A stretch of DNA of 64,000 nt, from contig CM041465.1 in the NCBI GenBank assembly GCA_023213395.1, positions 246,023,741-246,087,740 of the forward strand, in the 5' to 3' direction. Each line of letters opens with the position of its first letter. Position 1 is the stretch's first letter. A model generated the notes under the pieces. It ran no database searches. It saw nothing but the letters and a program-made list of their open reading frames with translations, and was not told the DNA's origin. The position numbers and the translations under genes are program-made. Source of the stretch: Cycas panzhihuaensis. Taxonomy: Eukaryota; Cycadophyta. Below, in pieces: positions 23,477-34,783 of this stretch.

Positions 23477-23899
23477 ATGTCCCTCTATATTTTAACTGAC
23501 AGTAGAAGCTGCGGTAACCCTAGACCTTCTATTGCTGCTTGGATCCTTTGTAGCCCCTCTGGACACGATTTCCTACGCTTTGGGATCTTCCTCCCTAAGG
23601 CTACCAATAATGAAGCTGAGTACACAGCTATTATCGAAGCCCTCACTAATGCTCTCCATTTCCATCATGGACCTATCATTTTACTTTGCAAATCTTAGGT
23701 TGTGGTGTCCCATCTCACCCAGGTTTACCACGTGTGATGCCCTCACTTTAGAACCCTCGCTTCGACCGCTAGATCTCTCTTGGCTAACTTCCAGTCCATC
23801 GACGTTTGTCATATTCCTTGGGCCCTCAATGCTGAGGCAGATAGCCTTGTTCACCTCATCCTTGAGCCTCGCCTTCCTCTTCTTAGTGACCGCCTTTGA
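23477..23899 (+). pseudogene. Separate RNase H domain (aRNH-like) at the 3' end of element 2
   Basis: A frame of about 141 codons starts at ATG 23477. Motifs in order: YILTDSRSCGNPRPS (first catalytic Asp retained), LPKATNNEAEYTAIIEALTN (catalytic Glu), CKSxVVVSHLTQVYHV (the usual Asp of D-S-x is Lys here), ARSLLANFQSIDVCHIPW, and LNAEADSLVHLIL (last Asp). The NNEAEY motif resembles the archaeal-type RNase H (aRNH) that Tat elements acquired. Two in-frame stops (TAG at about 23697, TGA at about 23736) break it. It would remove RNA from RNA-DNA hybrids during replication. It lies beyond the antisense gene, about 3.8 kb after integrase, not inside Pol. Confidence 0.82.
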
Positions 23900-24249
23900 G
23901 AGACTTGCTTGGCTAGCCTGTTGCTCAAGTCTCTGGTCGTCTTTCTTCCGGTTTGCTTGTTTAGTCTATTGGGTGCCCTCACATCACTTATTGAATTTTA
24001 GCAGTGGGGGCATCCCCCTCTTTCATTTTCTTCATTTACATGTCGACTTTTAGACGGCACATAGGCAGCCCTTATGTTGTCCTCATCTCTGTCTCCCTTG
24101 TCCACACATTCCGCCATGACACTCGCCGACACCCTTGGTCCATATGTTGTTCATGATTTATTTATCTATATACATATGTGCTGCTAACAATTTTTAGTTG
24201 CCCGCATTCACCATCACACCATGCTTCTGAGCGGTGAGACTCTACTACC
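23900..24249 (+). other. 3' untranslated region of element 2
   Basis: Sequence between the aRNH frame and the polypurine tract. No further gene is evident; short open stretches are not in a conserved frame. Confidence 0.4.
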
Positions 24250-24259
24250 AAGGGGGCAG
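24250..24259 (+). other. Polypurine tract of element 2
   Basis: AAGGGGGCAG lies directly before the LTR start (TATTTCCC, where TG has mutated to TA). Plus-strand DNA synthesis would have started here. Confidence 0.75.
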
Positions 24260-24752
24260 TATTTCCCAGCTACCGGGAATGGATTTGGGGTGAGTCGACT
24301 CAAGTAAGCTCAGGTATATATTTCTCACTCCCATCCTCACTTTTGCTTGGTCGAGGTTGCTTAGTGTATTGCTTAACGCATGCTTGCCTATCATTTGTGT
24401 GATCGCACTGCTTTCTTGCCTGATCACATTACTTGTGCCTGTTGCACACCACTCAGCCTATGATGACCCACTGTGGGGGCACTCCTCAGTGAGTCATGCA
24501 CCCCCATATGGCATTCAGCCACCCACACCATCTCCACAGCTCCTCAAGCACCTTAGTTGGTTGTGTATAACATCCTGTCTCTACTTTGATTCTCTTTCTA
24601 AGTATGATAGGACCCTCCATTGAGACTCGTTCCTCTCTTCTGGCCACCTGTCAGCCACCTGGGCAAGAATTTCTAGCCTACCCAGCCTCAACATAACCTC
24701 TGTTTGGCTTTAGGCCCTATTTCTGCCCTATTTTTAGCTTGCAGGCCCGCAC

Positions 24753-24808
24753 CGCTGTAAACTTAGCAGCACCGCGATATTTACCGTGGTACCGTGAAGT
24801 TTACTGCG
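24753..24808. promoter_or_regulatory. Perfect 8-bp hairpin inside the LTR of element 2
   Basis: CGC-T-GTAAACTT (to 24764) pairs with AAGTTTAC-T-GCG (from 24797). The loop contains CACCGCG and GTGGTACCG. AAACTT and GGTACCG words like these recur in the antisense-intron hairpins. Confidence 0.55.
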
Positions 24809-24937
24809 ATGCGACTATTTAAAATTATTTTTTAAAATAGTCACGGCAGTTCCCGCTCTTTTCACAGAACTGCCATGTAGCATCCGTGCCTACTCATCTC
24901 CCCATAATCCTAAATGCTCATTTAGGGTTAAGGGGAA

Positions 24938-24944
24938 TATAAAA
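24938..24944 (+). promoter_or_regulatory. Candidate LTR TATA box (element 2)
   Basis: TATAAAA follows a GC-rich upstream region and sits about 680 bp into the LTR, a plausible U3/R position. No matching TATA was seen in the LTR of element 1. Confidence 0.45.
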
Positions 24945-26850
24945 CCTAAAAAGTAACTCATTTGGGTCTTTTCTTCATCCATTTTTTCATTGCACTACTA
25001 CAACTCTCTCTCCAAGACTACTAGAAGACCTGCTTTTTGGCTCTAGTGCTCTTTCCACAGGGATACCTGCTACATCTCAGGCCCTGCTCCAATAGCTTAG
25101 GCCCTCTCTTTGTAGGTTTACACAGTGGAGGAAGGAAGACTCATAGCAACTCAGCAATAAGCAAGCTCCAAAGTTCCAAGATCTCAGTTGTGCTCCAACG
25201 ATTCACCTCCTCTTTAGCCCAGCCTTGGAAGGCCTATCAAGCACAGGTTTCTTCTCCTATTCTTGGCAGGAATAAGCTCTGATTTCCTACTGTAAGGTAC
25301 CTCTTAAATGTTGGTTCAAGTTTCATGTTTTTTCCCTTCTTTTTTATGAATAGTTTCTAGCCATTTTTTTGCTCTTAGCTTTGCACCTCATAGGAGCTTA
25401 CCCATTGCTCCCTCTCTCATTTCCTGCAAGTCCACTTCAAGGTGGCTATGGAAGAGGGTTACACAAGGAAGGGTGAAGGGAGAAAGGCAGGGTCAGTGCC
25501 CCTTGTTGACCTTCTCCCCAAGGGTCCAAACCCTTCCCTTCTTTCCTCTTTCACCTAATGCCTCCCTTGGAGCTGGGCCAAGGATTTTGAGAGCCTGTTT
25601 CTAGATCTGAAACAACATTGGTAGCACCTTGTCATGCTGGTTTCAGACCTGCACTTGCTGGTTTTAGGCACCACATAAGCCCTAAAACCCTTCCTGATTG
25701 GTCTGTGACCCTCGACCCATCCCAACTAGACGATTTGCTGCTCATAGCACTTTGTCTCTTGGGTGTGCTTGTATATCATTCTACTGGTTTATTTCCTCTC
25801 TTGCTTGTTATCCCATATAGTCAGTATAGTTCATTTTTCCTTCCCTCGAGGCTATGTGGAGATATCTGTGGGTGAGTTGGTCATTCCGAGGCTAACTCCT
25901 TCATTTTGGATACCGTTTAGTGCTGCTGCTTGCTTGAGTTTTGTTTGGAGTTTTGGAGTAGTGTGCAACATTTTTAACTTGATTTTCTATCAATTTCTTT
26001 ATATTTACATATACATATAGTAGGTATATTTGGCATCCCCTCTTCCGAGAGGGAGAAGCTCTTGCATTATGATTGGCAGGCTTCGCAGAAATGGAAATAC
26101 ACACGAGGCAAACGTCCAGACAGGTTAGTCTTTTATTGGTAGAATTTCTTTATTTCCTTTCGCCTTCCTTCATATTACTTTATTTTTTTGCACGTTTGGG
26201 GAAGGTAAGATAGCCCCTTGATTGCTTACAGCAACCGTTGCCAGTTAGTCTCTCACCTACGTGACAAGTTCGAGCAGGAGGGCGTGCAAAGAATCAAAGG
26301 TCACAACACTCCAACCACACTATATCTCCAGGTATTCTTCTTCTTTTTTGTCCTTTCCTGTAGTGTTTTCTTCCACGTATATGTTTGCATGCTAAAACAT
26401 ATAGGAAATGAAAAAGAGAAAAAGAACTCATCCTTGCATTTATATGTCTCTTTTTGTTTATAGTTGTTTATATCACGTGTAGGTAGTTTTCTTTGGATGT
26501 GAGTTATCCATTCCTCACTTCCCCAACTAGCTCACATGTAAGATATCATACTACACACACTTACCTACACATCGCCTTCTCCCTCTCTTGAGAAGATGCG
26601 ACTCTTTAGGATCCCTCTTCCTCTTCCCGGCCATCCAAGGGGTAGGAGGGCCTCTCCATTTGGGATGACCCAAGGCTTCGCCTTGCGTCCTTCTCCAAAG
26701 ATTACCCAAAGGTAATTAGGCGCCATTTGCAGGTCCCGAATCCATGCTATGGTGCACAGACGCCCTGCGTGGTGTTTTTCTTGCTGTTAGATCCCACTCA
26801 TAGCCCAACTACATCCTAGTTAGTCATATCTTACTAAATGTAGGAGATCA

Positions 26851-27168
26851 CCCCGTAGACGTGTTTTACATATTACTTGAAAAAATAGATAGAGAAGTAT
26901 ACCTAAGATTGACTAGAAGGGTACTCCTGCTTCCACCATTAGAACCTATGGTATGCCTTCTCATCTAAGTGGATGGAAGCAAATATAAGTTGTTCATTTA
27001 CTGACATTGGGTTGAGTGTAAAGTAGGACATTAGTTTACTAATCCAACTTTATGAATTATCCTTATTAAGATCTAGATCAAATGTTGATATGTTGATCTT
27101 ATGATGAAATGGTTGCTGCTAAAGTGGAAGCAGAGTCGATGTTTGCTATGGTGTGGGGCTGACTAAAA
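26851..27168 (-). repeat. Continuation of element 3's 3' LTR beyond the Copia insertion
   Basis: This lies between the end of element 2's LTR and the Copia target site. No coding potential was seen. It is assigned by position, because it is continuous with 34784-36509 once the Copia element is removed. Sequence match to the other LTR is weak. Confidence 0.4.
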
Positions 27169-27173
27169 AGGAG

Positions 27174-27471
27174 TGAAAAGATTAGATCTATCCTTCATCT
27201 CCATACACTAAACACAAAGGCAAACATGGGAGCAAGAGAGACTTAAGAGAAAGAAAGTAGCTCTCACAAAATGGGGAGGTAAGAATGAATCTCCTCCATT
27301 GAACGTTTACTTTTATATTGAGAGAGGGAGCATTAGAGTTAGGTGAAATGAAATTACACATAATGCACATGAAAATGTATTTTACTTAAGTGATCTAATT
27401 TAAAGTTCACTTAAGACTCTTTTTTAAAATAATCAACTAATATAATAACCTTGTGACATTAACCCATTTCA
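27174..27471 (-). repeat. 3' LTR of the Copia element (298 bp)
   Basis: Direct repeat of 34481-34778. A TATA-like TCAATATAAAAGT is read on the minus strand near 27320. The minus-strand start is TGAAATGGG. Confidence 0.92.
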
Positions 27472-27483
27472 ATCTCTCCCTTA
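27472..27483 (-). other. Polypurine tract of the Copia element
   Basis: The minus strand reads TAAGGGAGAGAT directly before the 3' LTR. The related remnant at 54160 has TAATAGGAGGATTAG at the same place. Confidence 0.7.
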
Positions 27484-27943
27484 ATGGTAGAAGGTCATTT
27501 CATCCTATTTCATTCTATCCTATGAGGTCTTCATTTGAGCCTCTTACAAAGCAAACTACCATGACACTTTTGTGGGAAACCCTCATGGGGAAGAAAACAC
27601 AAATTTTCTAATCTACTAACCTAGCTCGGGCAGCTCTTTAAATGAAGCCAGATAGCCAATCAGTACAATGAATTTTGTGGTTGAAATCTACTGAGTCTCC
27701 ATATGCCATTTGGTCATCCCCCATGCCCTTTCAGGTTTTCATAGGTTCTAATTTTCTAAAATGATACAACCCTTATCCTTTCACACCCACAAGGGGTTTT
27801 CACGAATGGGATAGAGCAGAGACTTACTTTTGTCCTTCTGCGCCCATAAGGGGTTTTCATGAATGAGACAGAGTATGATGGTCCTATTGTCATCTCCTTC
27901 AATCAATTAGAGATGGAGGCCTAAGGCTGAGTTACTTTTGGAA

Positions 27944-30900
27944 CTATTTAAACTTCACCCTATTCAGTGGTTTGGTGAAGATATTGACCACTTGATCTAC
28001 TGTGGGGTAGTACTCCAGTTGAATTGTGCCATCATGAACTAGTTCTCTAATCCTGTGGACTTTCATACTTATACGTTTGGTACGATCATGAAATATAGGA
28101 TTTTTAGCCATTTAGATTGTAGATTGATTATCTACATGTAAGCTAGTAGAACTTATTTGGGTGGCATTTAATGCATTCAACAATTTTCTAAGCCATATCA
28201 CCTCCTTACTTGTCTCAGAAGCAATAATGTACTCAGCTTCAGTGGTTGAGTCTACAACTATCTTCTGTCGTCTAGATCTCCATGATATTAGTGCTATTCC
28301 AAGAAATGTTATGTACCCAGACGTAGATCTTCATGTGTCTTTATCTCTAGCAAAGTCTGAGTCTGTGTACATATAAAGTTTAAATTCTACATTGGATTCA
28401 TATAATAGACCATATTTACTAGTCATCTTTAGGTACCTTAACACTTGTATTACAGCTTGCCAATGATTCTTCTTAGGATTTATCATGAATGTTGCAAGAA
28501 TGCCGATAGAGTGTGTAATATCTGGCCTTGTGTTGGTAGTATAGATAAGACTACCTATAAGTTGCCTGTAGAGTGTTGCATCTTCCTCCCTAATGTCACC
28601 ATCTACTGAGAGTTTAATATTAGGCTCCATAGGTGTATCCACTAGTCGAGTACCTTCCAACTGAAACTTTGTCAGAAGATCATTGATATATTTTTCTTGG
28701 AAGAGAAAGATTTTGCCATTCTTTTGAGTTACTTCAATCCCCAAGTAATATTTCATCAACCCGAGGTCAGACAATTCAAAAGTTTTAGCAAGGTCCTTCT
28801 TCAGCTGGCTAATTACCTATTCACTATTCCCTATTATTAGCATGTCATCCACAAAGATTAAGAGGTAAGTGACTTTATCATTTTGGCGCTTGATGGATAA
28901 TGTTGCATCAATATCTTGATAGTGACAAACCTCATATCCAAGTTACCTTATTCTTTCAAACAACTTAGTAAACTAAGCACGAGGGACTTGCTTTAGGCCG
29001 TACAAGGACTTTTTGAGCTTGCAAACTTTATGCTCCTGACCGACAATCTCGTATCTTTCTGGCTGAGCCATGTAAATTTCTTCTTTAAGGTCCCCATTAA
29101 GAAAAGAGCTCTTAACATCAACTTGGTGGATTTTCTAACCCTGTTGAGTAGCCAAGGCTATAAGAGTTCTGATTATAGGCCACTTGGTTGTAGGAGCAAA
29201 GATTTCAGTGTAGTTAATGCCTTCCCTTTGCGTGAATCTTTTTGCTACCAACCTCGCCTTGTGTTTTTCTAGGGTGCCATCTGATCTATACTTATTTTTG
29301 AATACCCATTTATTTTGAACTACCTTTCTTCTAAGTGGTAGATCAACAAGCTCCCATATATCGTTCTTAATAAGATATTAGTACTCTTCGTTCATGGCAT
29401 TTCTCCAAGCTCCATGCTTTACAGCTTCTTGGTATGTTAGGGGCTCTTCATTAAGAGCAAGATGCAGTTCTACTGGTTTAAACTCAATGAAAAGTGATTC
29501 ATGCATCTTTGCTTTATGGGCACTTCTAGTGCCAATTTTGCCTACCTCATCTGGTCACATGTCCTTGTGTAGCTGGTAGGCTTCACGAAAACCTCGAGTT
29601 GGGAATGAGGTTTTCATTTCCACAACCTCTTGATCTTCATGTTGATCCTGAAAAGGATCATGTAAAATATTTGGCACGGAGGAAGTTGACGATGCTGGAG
29701 AAGATGGGCTAGCCATAGTTGTTGGAGAAGATGATCCTTCTATTATGGCTTTGCCTTTGTCAACTTGGCTATTCACAAATGATGGTGCTGAATGTGTACA
29801 CATTAGCTGGGAGTCACAACTTGTATCCTTTGAGGCTCTATTGGTAGATTCCAAGATTTTGAGCAACTGTTCAATATCTCCCCCTCTAAATTTTAGAATC
29901 TGGACATCAAATTCAGTAGCATCATTAAATCGGTATGAAGGTATCTTGGAGTCAAGTCCAAGTAATTGATCTTTAGTCTTTGTAAAGATAACATCTCTAA
30001 TGATGATGATTTTACACTGTAAAGGTATGAAAACCTTATATCCCTTTTTGTCCATAGGGTATCTGACAAAGATGCCTTTGATGGCTCTATCTTGGAGCTT
30101 ATCTCTATGTTCCTCTAGAATATGAGTATAATAAGTAGAGCTAAAAATTCTAAAGTGGGAGATAGAGAGGGTTTGTCTATACTACATTTCATATGGAGAG
30201 GGGCTGAGCTTAGAGGGACTAACAATGTTGATGCAATAGACAACAGTCTAGATAGCCTCAACCCAAAGATAGATAGGGGCATTCTTATATACTAGCATAG
30301 CATGAGCCATGTTCATGATGGTCCTATTCATGTGCTCAACAACTCCATTTTACTGGGGTGTACCTACAACAGTGGTCTGATGTTTGATTCCATGTTGACG
30401 TAGGTATGATTCAAACTCATTAGATGTGTACTCACCACCATTGTTAGTCCTAAGTATTTTGATCTTGAATCCAGATTCATTTTCCACACAGGCCTTGAAA
30501 GCTTGAAACATAGAAAAAGCTTCGTCTTTCTTTGCAAGAAAAGCAACCCATACTTTCTTAGTAAAATCATCAATAAAAGTAATATAGTACCACTTCTGTT
30601 TGAGAGAAGGGATGGGCATAGGACTGCATATATCTAAGTGTAGAAGCTATAAAGGTTGGCTAGATTTCCACTGACTACAAGGAAAGGGTTGTCTTTGAGA
30701 TTTGGCAATAATATATGTTTCACATTTAAAGGGATTAGAGGAGAGCCTAGGCAAACCAGGAAGAGTGGCTTGTAGTTCTCTTAAACGATCAATTTTAATA
30801 TGGCCCATATGAGCATGCCATAGGGCCACTTGGGACAACTTTTGAGGAGTCAGGGTTGTGGTAAAAGCAGAGTCATCATCAACATAGTTGGCTTCAAAGG

Positions 30901-31499
30901 ATGGTGAGCCAGTTAGGTGAAAAAGTTTGCCATCAAGAATTCTGATCATAATCACAACATTTGAAGGAGGGTGAATGACACAGAGAGTTTGATTGTTTGC
31001 AGTTACACTTAGATCAAATCCACAAGAGACAAGGGTGGACAGGGAGAGCAAATTCTACTTTAGAGTAGGAATATATAAAACATCAATAAGTGTAAAATCT
31101 AGAAGGCCTAGGAGTTTTAGAAAAATAGTTCCAAGTCCTTCGACTAGCTAAGATGATTTTCTAACCATGTGTACAACACCACAAACTTCAAAGTCAAAAT
31201 CTTTAAAGAACTGGTGATGACAAGTCATGTGTTGTGTTGCTCTAGTATCCATGATCTACGATGAAGTATTTGAGGTGGCACTATTTGCAACTCCAAGTGG
31301 TGAAGATAAAAGTGAATAAGCATAACCACAATGAGCCTCAATATACTTAGTGGATCTATCAACAACATTTGATGAAGTGGTCCCAATTATTTGAAGGTGT
31401 GCATGAGCAAATTGCATTCCACCAAAAGCATCTTCAAAAGAAGTATTATCAACATTATGTGCACCATGGTACTATTGATAACTTGGTAGTTTATTGGTG
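27944..31499 (-). pseudogene. pol: Copia pol: protease, integrase, RT, RNase H
   Basis: Protease motif MDTRATQHM (near 31250) has Arg where D-T-G needs Gly. GAG-pre-integrase LWHAHMGHIKIDRLREL lies near 30830. In the integrase, ITFIDDFTKKVWV and GTPQxNGVVEHMNRT keep the first Asp and the Glu, but LRTNNGGEYTS has Asn for the second Asp. RT shows [33 protein letters not shown] and the catalytic IFVDDMLII (near 28850). RNase H is seen in YTDSDFARDKDT, TTEAEYIIASE and LHVDNQSTIQMAKNP, ending with IFTKPLNRVKFK and a stop at 27944. Stops lie between most motifs. Open pieces are 28331-28774, 29555-30055, 30350-30619 and 30647-31051. Confidence 0.92.
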
Positions 31500-32461
31500 G
31501 CAGTTTTACAATTTTTGGCATAATGTCCTTTTCTATTACACTTTTGGAACATAATTATTTGATTTCCAGTCCAAGTATTGAGCTGTTTGGATTGTCTCTG
31601 ATTATTAGATCTAGGTTCAGGTTGATTATTTTGGCCTTGGCCTTGAGACTATTTTTGTTAGAGTTGAGGAGCCTATTGACTAAGAGGATATTGTCCTTGT
31701 TGTCTACCTCTTCCTCTTCCATGGGAATTACCACCTCTATGAGAGTATTGACGTTGATTTTTGGTATAACAAAGATTTTCTTCCACTTTGAAAGTAGCAT
31801 CAACTGGATCTAATATAGTGGCAAAGTTGGTATCAAAGGTCTTATCAAGTTCAATGAACTTATCAACAAGATCCTTAAAGTTTAGGGTCTTCAAAGTGCC
31901 ACTAGATTGAAGACTTCCCAATAGGTTTTTGTAATCTGGGATATGGAGACACGATTGAATCAAGAAAGCCTATGTAATACATTAAGTTTTAAAATATTTA
32001 TCAATGGCTTGCTTGATTAAACAAAGGAGATTGATTGTCTCACTTGCATGTCCTTTCTGTATTTTCAATTTGTTCATCTTCAGCACTAGGTGAACAAATT
32101 CTGAGTCTAATTTAGTGTCAAAGTTCTTCTTAAGAACTTCAAGAACTTTCCATGATGTATCATGTACAACTTCATCAATGAGATTATGCAAGGAATAATC
32201 AGTGACAAGCAGTATCCCTGTACGGATTTTATCATCATTAAGTTCCCATTGGCGTTTAGCTATAGCTTCAGTGGGAGTAGTTAGAGCACCTCCTCTAGAA
32301 GCATTTGAGGTAGTTGTAGCTGCAATAGATGGTATAGATTATAAGTGATCTCTCCATAGGCCTTCATACTTTATAGCATTTCTGACACTAGTGAATCACA
32401 TGTCCCAATTTTCTTTCTCTTTTAGAATGCAATTCACATTTTGCTTGAACTGTGAAGACAT
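31500..32461 (-). pseudogene. gag: Copia gag
   Basis: The ATG at 32461 starts a frame with stops. UBN2-like gag pieces include ELNDDKIRTGILLVTDYSL and TIDNLLCLIK-type helices. A Gly/Arg-rich RNA-binding stretch (GGNSHGRGRGRQQG, near 31710) precedes a zinc knuckle with only part of CCHC left (FQKCNRKGHYAKNC, near 31530; the first Cys is Phe). Confidence 0.82.
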
Positions 32462-34464
32462 GGTGTCTTTTTAGAAGGGAAGAAATAAATAAGGGACTAT
32501 AAAAGTGATGGCAATAAATGACCAATTACTATTTACAAATGGGAAATGTAATGAAGTAGTGTAGCAAAAGGAAGAAGAAGTGAGAATGGTTGCTCAAAGA
32601 TGAAGGGAGCAACTTAGAGAAAAGTCACCAACACTTGTGACAAATATTAACCTAAAGCAGCAGGAATATGAGAAGCACTATGATAAAAATTAGATACTAA
32701 CACTTGTGGAAAATATTAACCCGATGCAGCAGGAATATGAGAAGCACTATGATTGTGATTACACTATGGATTACTTTTTAGAAATAAGTAAGAGATCAAT
32801 ATACAAGATTGTAGACCAATATAGAAGCTGACATCATTAGGTTTACACAATTTGAAACTCAAATGTAGGATGCGTAATCAACCCAATAACCTCTAACTTA
32901 TGTCCAATATGTAGTTGAGGTTGTTGAAGGGATGCTTAGGATTCTAATAGAATTAAGTTGACCTTCATCTGCGATACCCGTAATTATGCTTGGTGATGAA
33001 ATCCAAGTCACAATAGAGCCCATGTACTCCTAATCCTCACATAGTTCACCAATAAGCAGCTATATACCTCCTCTAAAGAGTGGTATGTGCATACTCATGG
33101 CTATGATGGATATTGGATCGAGTATATTTTAATCTTGTATTAAAGTTTTAATTTTCTTGGTTGGTTATCAAGATGATCCTTGATTGAGGCACGATAGCAT
33201 GGCTAACCAAACCTCACCAATATTCTAGTTTAGTCCAGTTCCAACTTGAAACCCACACCTCTTTTATGGTACAGCATTCTGCCAACTAAGGTATCTCAAC
33301 CTTGGTGAGTGTGTGAATAGTTATAAGATGACAGAAAATAGCGTACGTGATGCATTTCTTTTAGGAAGAGTGAAAAGATTATCGAATTGCATCAAATGTA
33401 CATTTAACTGAAAATATAATGCTTACTTGAAGTGTCTTTAGAGTGTTTGTTTTGAGTGATTTTAGAGTGCTAAAATGCAATGCTAAGAAGTGAGTAAGGA
33501 CACCAGATATTGCTTTGATCCAGGTGTTTTTTTCTCACTTTTACAATAGGGTTTTAAGCCTTATAAAAAGAAGGGAAAATTTTTCTTCACTTTTTTTTTT
33601 TTGTTAATACAAAAGAAAGTAGTCTTCACTAAATTAGCAATAACTTTCTCCCATAATATCAAAATGGAGTGCCAATTTTTTTGCTGCAAACTAGACTCAG
33701 AGATTCATCTTCAGAAAGTGGAATTAGGTCCAAATGGGTTCTGGAAAGTTTTTGGAAGCCTCACAAACTTAGGAAATTATATTTTTCTAGAATTCTTACT
33801 AAAAATAATCGTTATTCACTAAAACAATAATAACTTCCTTATACAACATCCAAATTGGATGATGATTTTTGTGCTGGAAAGTAGACTCAGAGCCTCGTAT
33901 TTGACGTGGGAATCATATCAATTGGAGATTTGTAAAAGCTTTTGTAGACCTATGAAGTTCATCAATCAAATTATATTTCTGTAGAAATTTTAGCTTGCTA
34001 ATATCTCATTAACACATGATACCATATGAAATTTCCATAATTTTTTTATCACCAGGATCCCAATATGGGCAAGGTGAGAGCATACAATGATGGATATTTT
34101 AAATGGATTGAAATTATTTTAAAAAAAGTGGGTAAAACCTCCCCTTACAATCATCCTTCTAAATGTTGAAAAATTTTCAGTAGTATTTCCCCTTGTTAAT
34201 GGATAAAAAGAGGGGAAAGAAAAAGAAGAATGAGATAGCATGAATGGCCACCAAATGATTGGAATCCTTGGGCCTTAAAACTCCTTGTATTATGCTTCAA
34301 AACCTACAAAAGATAAAGGGAAAGTAAACAATACAAAATATGTTATCATAATAACTTGAAAATATTTTTAAATCCACTTTCACAATCTTTTTCACCATAT
34401 GGATTATGGGGGAGAAGGAAGTGATGGTCCCATTGCAAGTGTAAGTGAGGAATATGAAGGAAGT
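32462..34464 (-). other. Long (2.0 kb) untranslated leader of the Copia element
   Basis: No gene was seen between the primer site and gag. It contains two internal duplications. One is a roughly 70-bp tandem unit at 32629-32753 (shared GCAGCAGGAATATGAGAAGC). The other is a roughly 200-bp unit at about 33620-33990 (shared TAGACTCAGAG and ATAACTT). Such a leader is long for Copia and may include an older insertion. Confidence 0.55.
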
Positions 34465-34478
34465 AAGCTTTGATACCA
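34465..34478 (-). other. Primer-binding site (initiator tRNA-Met type) of the Copia element
   Basis: The minus strand reads TGGTATCAAAGCTT, two bases after the LTR end, close to the usual plant TGGTATCAGAGC. Confidence 0.85.
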
Positions 34479-34480
34479 TA

Positions 34481-34778
34481 TAAAAAGAGTGGATCTATCC
34501 TTTATCTCCATGCACTAAACACAAAGGCAAACATGGGAGTAAGAGAGACTTGAGAGAAAGAAAGTAGCTCTCACAAAATAGGTAGGTAATAATGAATCTC
34601 CTCCATTGAGCTTTTACTTTTATATTGAGAGAGGGAGCATTAGAGTTCAATGAAATGAAATTACACATAATGCATATGAAAATGCATTTCACTTAAGTGA
34701 TCTAATTTAAAGTTCACTTAAGACCCTTTTTTGAAATAATCAACTAATGTAATGACCTTGTGACATTAACCCTTTTCA
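34481..34778 (-). repeat. 5' LTR of the Copia element (298 bp)
   Basis: Direct repeat of 27174-27471, with about 23 differences. It is followed on the plus strand by the AGGAG duplication. Confidence 0.92.
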
Positions 34779-34783
34779 AGGAG

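Larger units (their letters stand above)
13713..26850 (+). mobile_element. Outer Tat-like Ty3/gypsy retrotransposon (element 2), right part
   Basis: This is the continuation of the element whose gag stub is 1-77. Order: gag, protease, linker, RT, RNase H, integrase, antisense PMD gene, separate RNase H, polypurine tract, 3' LTR. It keeps every domain of the family, but all are interrupted by stops. Its LTR is far more diverged from those of element 1 than element 1's LTRs are from each other, which fits an older insertion. Its end at 26850 abuts a minus-strand LTR of the same broad family (element 3), into which it probably inserted. The expected TSD is CCCCG (26851-26855); its partner lies outside the window. 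Confidence 0.83.
24260..26850 (+). repeat. 3' LTR of element 2 (2591 bp)
   Basis: The start, TATTTCCCAGCTACCGGGAA, aligns with TGTTTCCCGGCTTCCGGGAA of element 1. The end, GGAGATCA, aligns with the end of the element 1 LTR (shared CCTAGTTAG..TATC region just before). Conserved islands include GCCTATGATGAC near 24457 and GGGGAAGGTAAG near 26199. The middle is strongly diverged from element 1. Confidence 0.8.
27174..34778 (-). mobile_element. Copia (Ty1) retrotransposon, complete but decayed
   Basis: The element is 7605 bp with 298-bp direct LTRs (27174-27471 and 34481-34778). They are about 92% identical by counting differences (about 23). AGGAG duplicates at 27169-27173 and 34779-34783. The internal order on the minus strand is gag, protease, integrase, RT, RNase H, which defines Copia. 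Primer site and polypurine tract are both in place. The TG at 27174 has become TA in the other LTR. Stops throughout gag-pol make it non-autonomous now. Confidence 0.93.

Noticed and set aside
27188-27370. 60-codon frame repeated at 34495
   Set aside because: It is present twice because it lies in the two Copia LTRs; not a gene.
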